Assembly (NCBI GenBank): GCA_905479475.1
Contig: CAJQMT010000015.1
Coordinates: 89,798-153,797, forward strand
Origin: an uncultured Flavobacteriaceae bacterium
GTDB lineage: Bacteria; Bacteroidota; Bacteroidia; Flavobacteriales; Flavobacteriaceae
DNA length: 64,000 bases
Reading direction: 5' to 3'
Part shown: positions 43,306 to 52,625 of the stretch, piece by piece
Layout: each line of letters begins with the position of its first letter
Numbering within the stretch: the first letter of the stretch is position 1
Translations under genes and position numbers: made by a program
The notes under the pieces: model-generated
What the model was told of the DNA's origin: nothing
Seen by the model: the letters and a program-made list of their open reading frames with translations, nothing else
Databases searched by the model: none

Positions 43306-43313
43306 CAAATGTA
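43306..43313 (-). promoter_or_regulatory. -7 promoter box directly before the helicase ATG
   Basis: TACATTTG on the minus strand, then CAAT and ATG. This spacing puts transcription start at or next to the start codon. Confidence 0.45.
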
Positions 43314-43366
43314 AATGAAGTATCTTTAGCGCTTCTAAAAAAAGGAATATTATTTGAAATTAACCT

Positions 43367-43591
43367 ATGGAACAACAACCTAACAATCCGATTCATGGTA
43401 AAAAACTTGATGAAATTTTAAAAGAATTGGTGGCTTATTACGGATGGGAACACTTGGGGCACAAAATTCAAATTGGCTGTTTTCGAAACAATCCTTCAAT
43501 CGGGTCTAGTCTCACTTTTTTGAGAAGAACCAATTGGGCAAAGAGTGAGGTAGAAGCTTTGTATATTGACATGCATAAGAAAAACCAATAA
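43367..43591 (+). CDS. VF530/DUF2132-family small protein
   Basis: A 74-residue protein matching the VF530 family (PF09905), which includes a DNA-binding member of known structure. Diagnostic phrases are NPIHGKKLDEILKELVAYYGWEHLG and NPSIGSSLTFLRRTNWAK. It is probably a small helical, cytoplasmic protein. It is divergent from the helicase gene, with 65 bases between the starts. No operon partner is evident. Confidence 0.88.
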   Translation: MEQQPNNPIHGKKLDEILKELVAYYGWEHLGHKIQIGCFRNNPSIGSSLTFLRRTNWAKSEVEALYIDMHKKNQ

Positions 43592-43657
43592 GTTTTTTTT
43601 TATCTTTTTGAAAGATAGCTTTTTGGAGTCTTATAGAGAAACCTTCGATATTCATTA

Positions 43658-43682
43658 TTTATTCGTTTCTATAACGAATAAA
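43658..43682. promoter_or_regulatory. Perfect inverted repeat overlapping the guaB -33 region
   Basis: Ten-base arms TTTATTCGTT and AACGAATAAA around TCTAT. It ends 5 bases before the TATATTTG box and covers the -33 position, so it is a good operator candidate. No regulator is assigned. Confidence 0.6.
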
Positions 43683-43687
43683 AGCCT

Positions 43688-43695
43688 TATATTTG
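43688..43695 (+). promoter_or_regulatory. -7 promoter box of guaB
   Basis: TATATTTG lies about 30 bases upstream of the guaB ATG at 43725. Confidence 0.65.
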
Positions 43696-43724
43696 CATGC
43701 AATTAAATGTTAAATTTATTGCAT

Positions 43725-45191
43725 ATGGCTTTATCAAAAATCATAAATGAAGGATTGACGTACGACGACGTGTTGTTGGTTCCCGGGTATTCTGAAGTAC
43801 TACCGAATACCGTAGATATTAGATCTAAATTTTCAAGAAATATAACGTTGAATACACCGATTATATCCGCAGCGATGGATACGGTTACTGAGGCTTCTAT
43901 GGCAATTTCCATGGCACGTGAAGGAGGAATAGGTGTTTTACATAAAAATATGTCTATCGCCGAGCAAGCTTTGGAGGTTAAAAAAGTAAAGCGATCAGAA
44001 GCAGGAATGATCTTGGAGCCTGTAACCATTCAGCCCGAGGCCACAGTATTGGATGCGAATAATTTGATGGCAGAATATAAAATTGGTGGAATTCCTGTGA
44101 CAAATACTAGTGGATTATTGGTAGGAATTGTAACGAACCGAGATTTGCGTTTTGAAAAAAACAACCAACGAAAAATTTCTGAAATCATGACGTCAGAGGA
44201 TTTGATTACTGTTGGTGAAGGAACTTCTTTGAAAGAAGCCGAAGTAATTTTACAAGATAACAAAGTTGAAAAATTACCGGTAGTAAATAAGGACAATAAG
44301 TTGGTCGGGCTAATTACTTTTAGAGACATTATCAAAGTACGAGAAAATCCTGATGCAAATAAAGATCAATACGGTCGATTGCGTGTTGCAGCAGCGATTG
44401 GTGTTACAGCTGATTGTCTTGAAAGAGTGGACGCATTGGTAGAGGAAGGAGTAGATGCAGTAGTGTTGGATTCTGCACACGGACATTCGATCAATATTTT
44501 AAACAAACTGAAAGAAGTAAAAGCAGTACATCCGAATTTGGATGTAATCGCAGGAAATATTGTCACTGCAGAAGCAGCCAAAGATTTAGTTGCTGCGGGT
44601 GCGGATGGTGTGAAAGTGGGTATTGGTCCAGGTTCTATATGTACGACTCGTGTCGTGGCTGGAGTAGGATATCCTCAGTTGTCCGCTGTGATGAATGTGG
44701 CAGAGGCCTTAGATGGTACCGGTGTTCCCGTGATTGCAGATGGAGGTGTGCGCTACACAGGAGACATTCCCAAAGCCATTGCAGCAGGGGCGGATTCAGT
44801 GATGTTAGGGTCTTTGTTGGCAGGAACAAAAGAAGCTCCTGGTGAAGTTATTATTTTCAATGGAAGAAGGTTCAAATCTTATAGAGGAATGGGGTCTGTT
44901 GAAGCAATGAAAAAAGGTTCTAAAGACAGGTATTTCCAAGGAAAAGAAGAAGATAATTTGAAATTGGTTCCAGAGGGGATTGAAGGACGTGTGCCATACA
45001 AAGGAGAGTTGTTTGCCACGATGCATCAATTTATTGGAGGTTTGAGAGCAGGAATGGGGTATTGTGGAGCAGCAACTATAGATGCTCAAAAAAGAAATTC
45101 AAGCTTTGTGAAGATTACGGCTTCTGGAATAGCGGAGAGTCACCCGCATGATGTGACGATCACAAAAGAAGCACCGAATTACTCGCGATAA
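43725..45191 (+). CDS. guaB: Inosine-5'-monophosphate dehydrogenase
   Basis: Catalyses NAD-dependent oxidation of IMP to XMP, the committing step of GMP synthesis. The 488-residue protein has the family N-terminus [20 protein letters not shown], two CBS domains (about 95-210), the catalytic-Cys loop GPGSICTTR and the flap [10 protein letters not shown]. The ATG at 43725 is preferred; the frame extends six codons upstream without conserved sequence. A palindromic operator candidate and strong terminator frame the gene. Confidence 0.97.
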   Translation: MALSKIINEGLTYDDVLLVPGYSEVLPNTVDIRSKFSRNITLNTPIISAAMDTVTEASMAISMAREGGIGVLHKNMSIAEQALEVKKVKRSEAGMILEPVTIQPEATVLDANNLMAEYKIGGIPVTNTSGLLVGIVTNRDLRFEKNNQRKISEIMTSEDLITVGEGTSLKEAEVILQDNKVEKLPVVNKDNKLVGLITFRDIIKVRENPDANKDQYGRLRVAAAIGVTADCLERVDALVEEGVDAVVLDSAHGHSINILNKLKEVKAVHPNLDVIAGNIVTAEAAKDLVAAGADGVKVGIGPGSICTTRVVAGVGYPQLSAVMNVAEALDGTGVPVIADGGVRYTGDIPKAIAAGADSVMLGSLLAGTKEAPGEVIIFNGRRFKSYRGMGSVEAMKKGSKDRYFQGKEEDNLKLVPEGIEGRVPYKGELFATMHQFIGGLRAGMGYCGAATIDAQKRNSSFVKITASGIAESHPHDVTITKEAPNYSR

Positions 45192-45212
45192 GAAATTACA
45201 GTACATTTAATT

Positions 45213-45249
45213 AAGGTCGCCCGAATTCATTTTGGGCGACCTTTTTTTT
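45213..45249 (+). terminator. Terminator after guaB
   Basis: Arms AAGGTCGCCC and GGGCGACCTT around eleven bases, with a T-run. Confidence 0.9.
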
Positions 45250-45317
45250 AAAATAGACCAAGTATAAGTAAAGGATAACAAAAGAGAAAGAGCACCTTCG
45301 CTTCCTTCAAATAACCC

Positions 45318-45325
45318 TATCTTTG
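45318..45325 (+). promoter_or_regulatory. -7 promoter box of the second DEAD-box helicase gene
   Basis: TATCTTTG 19 bases before the TTG start, supporting that unusual start codon. Confidence 0.55.
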
Positions 45326-45344
45326 CATTTTAAAACATACTATT

Positions 45345-46466
45345 TTGACAACGTTTTCAAGTTTGGGAGTTTCGAAAGACTTTCACAATGCCTTAAAAGA
45401 GAATCAGCTATTGGTTCCTACAGAAATTCAAGAAAAAACAATTCCATTGCTTTTAAAACAAGAAACTGATTTCATCGGTTTGGCGCAAACAGGTACAGGA
45501 AAAACAGCAGCTTTTGGATTGCCTATACTGCAAAAAATAGATCCTTCTTCTGATAAGGTGCAAGCGTTGATTTTGGCACCAACAAGAGAACTTGTACAGC
45601 AAATAAAAAAACAATTGTTCAAGCTTACCAAATACGCTCCTGAAAAAATATTTTCAGAGGGTATTTATGGAGGGATGAAAATTGACATTCAAATCAAGAA
45701 CTTACAAAGACCAACGCATTTTATCATAGCAACACCAGGGAGGTTGGTCGATTTGATCGAACGAGGTGCTTTGGATTTGACCGAGATTGGAACTTTGGTA
45801 TTGGATGAAGCAGACGAAATGTTAAGCATGGGTTTCAAGCAAGATTTGAACAGAATTTTGAAGTATACAAATGGAACGCGTAAGACATGGTTGTTCTCCG
45901 CAACAATGCCTGAAGAAATTCAACGTATTGTTAAAACCTACATGTCACCTGATGCGATTCGTGTGACGGTCAATCCGAGATCTTTGGTAAATAAAAATAT
46001 CAAGCACCAATATACATTGGTCAATGGGAAGGAGAAATACAATGCTTTGGTATCTTTCTTAGAGCAAAATGAAGCGGGAAGAGGTATTGTTTTTTGTAAA
46101 ACAAAGGCTGGTGTTCAAAACTTGGTAACTTATTTAAAAGAAGATGATTTTTCAGTGGGAGCCTTGGAAGGAGATATGGGTCAAAGAGATCGAGACAAGG
46201 TGATGCGCTCTTTTAAAAGCGAACAAACAAAAATTTTAGTAGCAACTGATGTGGCTGCAAGAGGAATTGATGTAAAAGACTTGGCCTTTGTAGGTCACTA
46301 CCAACTTCCAGAGCAATTAGAGTATTATACACATCGAAGCGGAAGGACTGCTCGGGCAGGAAAAAAAGGAGTTTCTTTGGCTTTTGTTACAGCAAAAGAG
46401 CTGGGTAGACTAAGAGAAATAGAAGATGATTTACAAATCAAAGCAGAGCAAATAAATATTTTATAA
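45345..46466 (+). CDS. DEAD-box RNA helicase, TTG start
   Basis: A 373-residue core DEAD-box helicase: Q-motif LVPTEIQEKTIPLLL, motif I GLAQTGTGKTAAFGL, motif II LVLDEADEML, motif III FSATMP, and motif VI THRSGRTARAG. It ends shortly after domain 2 with no C-terminal extension, so it is a minimal member. The first conserved residues (TTFSSLGVSKDF) begin at a TTG; no ATG lies upstream in frame after the promoter. The target RNA is unknown; ribosome assembly or cold adaptation roles are typical of the family. Confidence 0.92.
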   Translation: MTTFSSLGVSKDFHNALKENQLLVPTEIQEKTIPLLLKQETDFIGLAQTGTGKTAAFGLPILQKIDPSSDKVQALILAPTRELVQQIKKQLFKLTKYAPEKIFSEGIYGGMKIDIQIKNLQRPTHFIIATPGRLVDLIERGALDLTEIGTLVLDEADEMLSMGFKQDLNRILKYTNGTRKTWLFSATMPEEIQRIVKTYMSPDAIRVTVNPRSLVNKNIKHQYTLVNGKEKYNALVSFLEQNEAGRGIVFCKTKAGVQNLVTYLKEDDFSVGALEGDMGQRDRDKVMRSFKSEQTKILVATDVAARGIDVKDLAFVGHYQLPEQLEYYTHRSGRTARAGKKGVSLAFVTAKELGRLREIEDDLQIKAEQINIL

Positions 46467-46572
46467 AACGGCTACTCCGTTCGACAGCGATATAATAGAA
46501 ATTGTTTATTACTGTTTAAGAAGAACTTTTTAAGGGCGTTTTGAAAAAATTAAAACGCTTCATAAAGTCTAT

Positions 46573-46610
46573 AAAAAAACCCAAAAAGAACTTTCTTTTT
46601 GGGTTTTTTT
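46573..46610. terminator. Bidirectional terminator between the helicase and DUF3276 genes
   Basis: A long stem, ACCCAAAAAGAA paired with TTCTTTTTGGGT, with A- and T-runs on its flanks, serving both convergent genes. A smaller hairpin (GCGTTTT...AAAACGC, 46536-46558) precedes it. Confidence 0.85.
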
Positions 46611-46631
46611 GTAGTTTTATTTGGTCGGCTC

Positions 46632-47000
46632 TTAAATATCTTCAAAATTAACATCCGTAAAGCTATTCGCTTCTGCTTCAGTGCTCTCTTCAGTTATTTC
46701 ATTTTCTTTTTTAAAATCCTTTTGGTGGCGCTCACTAATAACCTCTGTTCCTTTTTCATTTAAAATAAAATCAGTCGCAGCTGAGAGCATTTCGTTAAAT
46801 TCAGCAAAATCTTCCTTATAGATATAAATTTTGTGTTTTTGGTAATGAAAAGATCCGTCGTCATGCGTGAATTTCTTGCTTTCTGTAACCGTTAAATAGT
46901 AATCCCCTGCTTTGGTAGCTCTTACGTCAAAAAAGTAAGTTCTTCTACCAGCTCTTAATATTTGCGAAAATATTTCTTCTTGTTCCACGTGATCTTTCAT
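46632..47000 (-). CDS. PUR-domain (DUF3276) nucleic-acid-binding protein
   Basis: A 122-residue protein with a bacterial PUR-alpha-like domain, DUF3276. The core is IFSQILRAGRRTYFFDVRATKAGDYYLTVTESKK and HKIYIYKEDFAEFNEMLSAATDFI. The tail after about residue 95 is acidic and probably disordered. Homologues bind single-stranded DNA or RNA; the exact role in Bacteroidota is unclear. A TAGATTTG box on the minus strand (47050-47043) precedes it. Confidence 0.88.
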   Translation of the reverse strand: MKDHVEQEEIFSQILRAGRRTYFFDVRATKAGDYYLTVTESKKFTHDDGSFHYQKHKIYIYKEDFAEFNEMLSAATDFILNEKGTEVISERHQKDFKKENEITEESTEAEANSFTDVNFEDI

Positions 47001-47079
47001 AATAATTGTTAATTGGTGTTCATTTCATTTTTACTAGCCCTACAAATCTAAAAAAATAAATTACTTTTCGCTCAATTAA

Positions 47080-48834
47080 TTAATTTTCTTTTTCTAAAAG
47101 TTGTTGTTTATACAACTCTTTGTAATATCCTTTTTGATGCAACAATTCAATGTGTGTTCCTTGTTGTATGATACGTCCTTCTTCAAGTATGATGATTTTG
47201 TCAGCATTCTTTGCGGAAGACACTCGATGACTCACAATAAAGGTTGTTTTGTCTTTGGAGATTTTTTTTAAATTTTTTAATATTTGTTCTTCTGTTTCTG
47301 TATCTACCGCGGACAAACAGTCGTCAAAGATTAAGATATCAGGATTTTTAATAATAGCTCTAGCAATAGAGATGCGTTGTTTTTGACCTCCAGAAACAGT
47401 AATTCCTCGTTCTCCTAACACGGTTTGATAACCATGATTAAATTCGGAAATATTATCGTGAATTACGGCATCTTTTGCAGCCGTTTTGATTTCCTCTTCT
47501 GTTGCGTTTTCTGCTCCAAATTTGATATTGTTTTCAATGCTGTCAGAGAATAAAAACGGATCTTGAGGGACAAAACCGATGATATTCCTCAAATTCGAAA
47601 GTTCATATTGTTTGATGTTTTTATCATTCATAAAAACATTTCCTTCTGAGGTGTCATACAAGCGAGAAACTAGATTTAAGATAGATGATTTACCGCTACC
47701 TGTTTTTCCTAGGATGGCAATGGTTTCTCCTTTTTGAACTGTGAAATTGATGTTTTTAAGAGCAATGATATGAGTGTCGTCATAGGTCAAGCTTACGTTT
47801 TTAAATTCGATAGAATTTTGTAGGTCTTGAATCGGTTGGTTTCCATCAGAGATTTCAGGAGTTTGTTCTAAAAATTCATTGATTCTTTTCTGTGAAGCTT
47901 CTGCTTGTTGAATGGTTGACGTAACCCAACCTACAATGGCTACTGGCCATGTAAGCATGTTCACATACATAATAAACTCAGCGATGGTCCCAATAGTAAT
48001 GAAACCGTTGATGTATTGCATACCACCGATGTATAAAACAATCAAATTGCTAATACCAATTAATAAAATCATCATGGGGAAAAAGAGGGCTTGTGCTTTG
48101 TACAGATGAATGTTTTTTTCTTTGCTTTGGTTTGACAATTCCTCAAAGTCTTGTGCAATTTGAAATTCTGTATTGTAGGATTTGATTACGTTGATTCCGG
48201 AAAATACTTCTTGTCCTGCGGTCGTAAGTTTGGAAAGGTATTCTTGAACTATGGTACTTCTTTTGTGAATTATTTTGCTCAAGATAAAAATAGACAAGGA
48301 TAGCAATGGAAATGGAAGCAATGTGTACAGTGTCAATTTGATGTCAATCTGTACCATTTTAAAAACAGCCACACTAAATAAAACCAGCATATTTATCGTG
48401 TACATAACAGCAGGTCCAAAATACATGCGAACTTTACCTACATCTTCACTTATGCGGTTCATCAAATCGCCGGTTCTGTTTTTTTTGTAAAAATTTAAGG
48501 ACAAGCGCTCGTATTGTAAAAAGATTTCATTCTTAAGATCAAATTCAATCAAACGAGAAGTTACAATAATGGTCTGTCTCATTAAAAAGGTGAAAAACCC
48601 TGAAAGAATTGCTAGTCCTAAAATGAGCGCAATATTTTGCAGCAACTCACTCTTCACTATCGAAGTATCGGTAATGATTCCATTTCTAAAGTCATCTGCA
48701 ATATTGATGGAGTTTTTTACGATTTCAGGAACCTTCACTGCTAGGTACCTAGAAAGTATAGAAATAATGACACCAGCAATCAAACGATACCGATATTTGT
48801 AAAAGTATTTATTTAGAAATTGTAGTGCCTTCAT
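47080..48834 (-). CDS. ABC exporter half-transporter with variant Walker B (MdlA/YheI-like)
   Basis: A 584-residue fusion of a six-helix membrane domain (about 1-310) and an ATPase domain. Walker A is AILGKTGSGKSSIL, the Q-loop FVPQDPFLFSDS, the signature TVSGGQKQRISIARAI and the switch His is in FIVSHRVSSA. After Walker B (DILIFD) the catalytic Glu is replaced by Asp (DDCLSAVD), as in MdlA/YheI-type halves of heterodimers. No partner half is adjacent. The substrate is unknown; drug or lipid export is typical. Confidence 0.9.
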   Translation of the reverse strand: MKALQFLNKYFYKYRYRLIAGVIISILSRYLAVKVPEIVKNSINIADDFRNGIITDTSIVKSELLQNIALILGLAILSGFFTFLMRQTIIVTSRLIEFDLKNEIFLQYERLSLNFYKKNRTGDLMNRISEDVGKVRMYFGPAVMYTINMLVLFSVAVFKMVQIDIKLTLYTLLPFPLLSLSIFILSKIIHKRSTIVQEYLSKLTTAGQEVFSGINVIKSYNTEFQIAQDFEELSNQSKEKNIHLYKAQALFFPMMILLIGISNLIVLYIGGMQYINGFITIGTIAEFIMYVNMLTWPVAIVGWVTSTIQQAEASQKRINEFLEQTPEISDGNQPIQDLQNSIEFKNVSLTYDDTHIIALKNINFTVQKGETIAILGKTGSGKSSILNLVSRLYDTSEGNVFMNDKNIKQYELSNLRNIIGFVPQDPFLFSDSIENNIKFGAENATEEEIKTAAKDAVIHDNISEFNHGYQTVLGERGITVSGGQKQRISIARAIIKNPDILIFDDCLSAVDTETEEQILKNLKKISKDKTTFIVSHRVSSAKNADKIIILEEGRIIQQGTHIELLHQKGYYKELYKQQLLEKEN

Positions 48835-49059
48835 TCAAAAATAGATTGTGGTTTCTAGAGACCTCCATAAAGAACACGAAGATACAGGTTTCTATGAAAA
48901 GGAAAGGATATTATGCGTGCGTTTTTTTATCCCTGGAGATGTCTGTTTTGTGATGAAAATTTGTAGTTGAAAACAAATTAAAAAAGTAACGAATTATTCA
49001 AACGTCAAGAAAAATAATAGTATTTTTGCGTTCTATCATAATTATATAAGTTCTTTAAA

Positions 49060-49998
49060 ATGATTAACAGAAGACACATTCGTACAAAAGTAATGCAATC
49101 TGTATACGCAATACTTACTTCGAAAAGTGACAACCTCACCAAAGAAGAGAAGTTTTTAACGAGTAGTATTGATAAAATGTTCGATCTCTATGTGTTGATG
49201 TTGGATGTGCTCCCAAGAGTCAAAGCAATTGCGAAAGAAACTTTAGAAATTTCAAAGAAAAAGCACTTCGCTACTTCTGAAGATTTGAATCCAAACACAA
49301 AGTTTATTGAGAACAAAGCGATTGCTGTTTTGGAAGAAAGCGTCTCTTTTCAAACCTACAAGCAAGAGAATCAGTTGGACAATTGGCATGTAGAAGAAAA
49401 GTTCATGCGTACTATTTTTGAGAATTTAAAAAATAGCGAATTGTACAGTTCGTATATGAATTCTTCGGAACAGTCATTTAAAGAAGATGCAAGGTTTGTT
49501 GTGGATTTCTTCACGCAATTTATTGCGCCGAATGAGACGTTGGCCAATTATTTTGAAGACATGAATATTAGTTGGGTGGATGACATTCCTTTTGTCAATA
49601 CTTGGGCAGTTCGTTCCTTAGAAAAATTAAAAAAGGACAAGCCTTTTGTGCTGAATGAAATATACAAAGACAAGGAGGATCGTGAATTTGTAAATGATTT
49701 GTTTCGAAAAGTAGTTTTGAATCATACCACGTTTGAAAAAGAAATCGAAAACAAAACACCGAATTGGGAAACGGACAGGATCGCAGATTTGGATATGATT
49801 ATGATCAAGATGGGCATCTGTGAATTTCTTCATTTTTCCACTATACCTGTCAAAGCAACCATGAACGAGTATATAGAAATAGCAAAAGATTATTCCACAC
49901 AGAAAAGTAGCTTCTTTATCAATGGTGTCCTCGACAAAGTATGGCGTGAACTCGACAAAACGGGTAGGCTGAATAAAATAGGGAGAGGAAGATTGTGA
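49060..49998 (+). CDS. nusB: Transcription antitermination factor NusB, extended form
   Basis: A 312-residue protein whose C-terminal half (about 180-305) is the NusB fold: DRIADLDMIMIKMGICEFLHFSTIPVKATMNEYIEIAKDYS and FINGVLDKVW. The N-terminal half is an added helical domain opening with RRHIRTKVMQSVYA. E. coli NusB is about 140 residues; long forms are normal in Bacteroidota. It helps assemble the rRNA antitermination complex. It starts a five-gene plus-strand run. A TATTTTTG box lies at 49021-49028. Confidence 0.92.
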   Translation: MINRRHIRTKVMQSVYAILTSKSDNLTKEEKFLTSSIDKMFDLYVLMLDVLPRVKAIAKETLEISKKKHFATSEDLNPNTKFIENKAIAVLEESVSFQTYKQENQLDNWHVEEKFMRTIFENLKNSELYSSYMNSSEQSFKEDARFVVDFFTQFIAPNETLANYFEDMNISWVDDIPFVNTWAVRSLEKLKKDKPFVLNEIYKDKEDREFVNDLFRKVVLNHTTFEKEIENKTPNWETDRIADLDMIMIKMGICEFLHFSTIPVKATMNEYIEIAKDYSTQKSSFFINGVLDKVWRELDKTGRLNKIGRGRL

Positions 49999-50039
49999 TT
50001 TCTTTTAATTTATTACATTTACTATAAAAAATTACACAA

Positions 50040-50486
50040 ATGAAAAACTTATTTCTAATCTTGCTAGTGGCTACATGTTTTATGGCTTGTAAAAAGAATG
50101 CTGCTTCGAAGGTGAAAGAAGAGAACGTAGTAAAGGCAAAACAGAGAGATTATAAAAGTAGTTTGTTGCCCATCGCTAGTTTTGATAAAGAAGTGCATGA
50201 TTATGGAATGATTACCGAAGGAGATGTTGTGGTAACGAGTTTTGTTGTAACAAATACAGGAAAATCAGATTTGATCATTAGCAATGCCAAAGCAACTTGT
50301 GGTTGCACAATTCCTGTTTGGCCAAAAAAACCAATCGCTCCAGGGGCTTCGGAAAAAATAGAAGTGAAATTCAATTCTCGTGGAAAAAAGAACAAACAAT
50401 CGAAAACTATTACATTGACAACAAATACTGTCAACGGAAAAGAGACTTTGGTAATCAAAGGACAAATAATACCGAATAAACAATAA
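50040..50486 (+). CDS. DUF1573 lipoprotein
   Basis: A 148-residue lipoprotein (lipobox TCFMAC) with one DUF1573 immunoglobulin-like domain: FDKEVHDYGMITEGDVVVTSFVVTNTGKSDLIISNAKATCGCTIPVWP. The conserved CGC motif is present. The family is common at the Bacteroidota cell surface or periplasm but has no defined activity. It sits 41 bases after nusB and 20 bases before yajC, so all three probably share a transcript. Confidence 0.9.
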   Translation: MKNLFLILLVATCFMACKKNAASKVKEENVVKAKQRDYKSSLLPIASFDKEVHDYGMITEGDVVVTSFVVTNTGKSDLIISNAKATCGCTIPVWPKKPIAPGASEKIEVKFNSRGKKNKQSKTITLTTNTVNGKETLVIKGQIIPNKQ

Positions 50487-50506
50487 AAACAATAAAAACA
50501 ATTAAG

Positions 50507-50818
50507 ATGAGTATATTACCATTACAAGCAGCAGCAGGAGGATTTGATATTAAGAGTTTGATGCCTTTTGCATTGATGTTCATTGTGTTGTATCTTTTTA
50601 TGATACGTCCACAAGTTAAAAAACAAAAAAACGAGAAAAAATTCCAAGCAGGAATCGGAAAAGGAAGTAAAGTTATCACAACGAGTGGGATTCACGGCAA
50701 AGTTGTAGATATCCATGAAGATACTGTTGTTGTGGAAACGGGTGCTGGGAAAATAAAGTTTGAGAAATCATCTTTGTCGATGGAATTGAGCAAGAAATAT
50801 GCTCCAAAAACCAAATAA
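50507..50818 (+). CDS. yajC: Preprotein translocase accessory subunit YajC
   Basis: A 103-residue protein with a single membrane helix (LMPFALMFIVLYLFMIRPQ) and the cytoplasmic signature IRPQVKKQKNEKKFQAGIGKGSKVITTSGIHGKVV. It associates with SecDF at the inner membrane and supports protein export. It closes the nusB-DUF1573-yajC group and is followed by a strong terminator. No secD or secF gene is nearby. Confidence 0.95.
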   Translation: MSILPLQAAAGGFDIKSLMPFALMFIVLYLFMIRPQVKKQKNEKKFQAGIGKGSKVITTSGIHGKVVDIHEDTVVVETGAGKIKFEKSSLSMELSKKYAPKTK

Positions 50819-50846
50819 ACGAACAACATGTATTTCTAAGCATATC

Positions 50847-50873
50847 AAAAGTGAGCATCTGCTCACTTTTTTT
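50847..50873 (+). terminator. Terminator after yajC
   Basis: Arms AAAAGTGAGCA and TGCTCACTTTT with a short loop and further Ts. Confidence 0.85.
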
Positions 50874-50917
50874 GTACCTTTAACCTACAATTTTAAGAAG
50901 CCAATCGTCTAGTTGAA

Positions 50918-51889
50918 ATGAACATTTCTAATAAAAATAAAAATCCAATTCCTAAAAAAAGCAAAAAGCGACATGTGCTACTTTTGTTTTTAGGAATTGC
51001 TACTTTTTTTTGGTTTTTAACCAAATTATCGAAAGAATACACTTCGGTAGTCGAGTACAATGTTCGTTATAAAAATCTTCCAGAAGCAAAAATCTTTCAG
51101 AGGGAGCCTGAAAAAAAAATTGCTTTGCATATCAGAGGTTCAGGGTTCAAATTACTAGGACAAAACCTTTACCAACGAACATTAGTGTTGGATATAGCTA
51201 ATCCTATTCACAAGAACAAATACCACTACTACATTTTAACAAATGCAAAAAAACCAGCGGTTCAAAGTCAGTTAGAAACAGGACTATGGCTAGAATACTT
51301 TGAAAGAGATTCGCTTTTTTTCGATCTAGGGATTCAAAAGTTCAAAACAGTTCCTGTGGTTGCGTCTATGGATATGGAATACAAATTAGGATACAGTATG
51401 TCTGGTCAGATAAAGATCCTTCCTGATTCGGTTAAAATTCTCGGACCTGAAGCTCAAGTAGATAAGATTCAATTGTTGAAGACGGAGTCTATGGCTTTAA
51501 AGGGTGTTTCCGAAAATGTATACCAAGAAGTTTCGTTGGAGAAACCTAAAAATTCGGAAAAAGTAAAATTCTACAAAGAGAAAGTTGCGGTGGTTATAAA
51601 AGTAGAGAAGTTCACTGAAGATAGTTTTGAGGTTCCATTTACGATAAAAAACCTGCCTAAAAACGCAAAGATTACGACGTATCCTAAAACTGTAAGAGTC
51701 ACCTTTAAAGTGGGGCTTTCTGACTATAACAAAATTTCTCCAAACAGTTTTAAGGTGGTCTGTGATTATTCAAAAACACTTGCAAGAAATCTTGATTATC
51801 TGGTGCCAGATTTATCAGAAAATCCCGATTGGGTTACTGCGGTAAAATTAGCTCCAGGTCAAATTGAATTTTTAATACAAAAAGAATGA
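50918..51889 (+). CDS. YbbR-like domain protein
   Basis: A 323-residue membrane-anchored protein: a basic N-terminus, one helix (VLLLFLGIATFFWFLTKLS), then extracytoplasmic YbbR-like repeats, for example VPVVASMDMEYKLGYSMSGQIKILPDSVKILGPEAQVDKI. In Firmicutes, related CdaR proteins regulate di-adenylate cyclase; no cyclase gene is adjacent here, so the role is open. Its stop overlaps the coaE start by 4 bases (ATGA), indicating coupled translation. Confidence 0.85.
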   Translation: MNISNKNKNPIPKKSKKRHVLLLFLGIATFFWFLTKLSKEYTSVVEYNVRYKNLPEAKIFQREPEKKIALHIRGSGFKLLGQNLYQRTLVLDIANPIHKNKYHYYILTNAKKPAVQSQLETGLWLEYFERDSLFFDLGIQKFKTVPVVASMDMEYKLGYSMSGQIKILPDSVKILGPEAQVDKIQLLKTESMALKGVSENVYQEVSLEKPKNSEKVKFYKEKVAVVIKVEKFTEDSFEVPFTIKNLPKNAKITTYPKTVRVTFKVGLSDYNKISPNSFKVVCDYSKTLARNLDYLVPDLSENPDWVTAVKLAPGQIEFLIQKE

Positions 51890-52488
51890 TTGTTGGATTG
51901 ACAGGGGGCATTGGATCCGGGAAAACATTGGTATTGAGGATGTTTGAATCCTTGGGTGCTGCGGTATACGTTTCTGACATAGAAGCGAAAAAATTAATGG
52001 TCTCCTCCTCGAAATTAAAAAGTGAAATCAAAGCATTGCTCGGTGAAGAAGCGTATGTGAATAACACACTGAATACTGCTTTCATTGGACAAATTGTTTT
52101 TGGAGATAAACAAAAATTATATTCTTTGAATGCGTTGGTTCACCCGATAGTAGCACTGCATTTTGAAAACTTTGCAAAAGAACATCAGAAAGCACCTTAT
52201 ATTATCTATGAAAGTGCAATTCTTTTTGAACAAAACAAACGAGCCCATTTTGATGCAGTATTGTTGGTTACTGCTTCCGAAGAATTAAGGCTTCAACGTG
52301 TTGTTGTTCGTGATAAGATAAAAGAAGCAGACGCTCGTAAAAGAATTCAAAATCAATGGCCAGATGAAAAGAAAATTCCCTTGGCCGATTATATTATTGA
52401 GAACACAGACCTAGAAGAGACCCAGAATAAAGTTCGAGAGCTTCACAAGATTTTTGTAAATAGCGACAAAGACGGATTGAAATGTTAA
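51886..52488 (+). CDS. coaE: Dephospho-CoA kinase
   Basis: Adds the 3'-phosphate to dephospho-CoA in the final step of coenzyme A synthesis. The 200-residue P-loop kinase has Walker A GLTGGIGSGKT, the substrate segment VYVSDIEAKKLM, and the ESAILFEQ and VTASEELRLQRVVVRD motifs. It overlaps the YbbR-like gene by 4 bases. An AT-rich inverted repeat (GTTAAAATTT...AAATTTTAAC, 52484-52516) overlaps its stop. Confidence 0.95.
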   Translation: MIVGLTGGIGSGKTLVLRMFESLGAAVYVSDIEAKKLMVSSSKLKSEIKALLGEEAYVNNTLNTAFIGQIVFGDKQKLYSLNALVHPIVALHFENFAKEHQKAPYIIYESAILFEQNKRAHFDAVLLVTASEELRLQRVVVRDKIKEADARKRIQNQWPDEKKIPLADYIIENTDLEETQNKVRELHKIFVNSDKDGLKC

Positions 52489-52544
52489 AATTTTAAATTT
52501 AACTTTAAATTTTAACAGAAACTGAGAACTTCCTTGTTGTTTTC

Positions 52545-52579
52545 TTAACATTTCGTTAAAAATGTTGAGAATGTTAAAA
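52545..52579. repeat. Clustered GTTAA motifs upstream of the histidine kinase gene
   Basis: TTAAC (52545) and GTTAA (52555) form an inverted pair, and GTTAAAA recurs at 52573, 18 bases after the one at 52555. Another copy lies at 52484. Tandem sites of this kind are typical of OmpR-family regulators (inference). Confidence 0.4.
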
Positions 52580-52617
52580 TGAAAGCTTTTTTTTTAGCGA
52601 GACTCTAAGGAATAAAC

Positions 52618-52625
52618 TATTTTTG
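52618..52625 (+). promoter_or_regulatory. -7 promoter box directly before the histidine kinase ATG
   Basis: TATTTTTG ends 4 bases before the ATG at 52630, which would give a leaderless or nearly leaderless mRNA. The -33 element is not clear. Confidence 0.4.

Noticed and set aside
52484..52516. AT-rich inverted repeat as a coaE terminator
   Set aside because: Arms are only A/T-rich and overlap the stop codon, with no T-run; listed only within the coaE entry.
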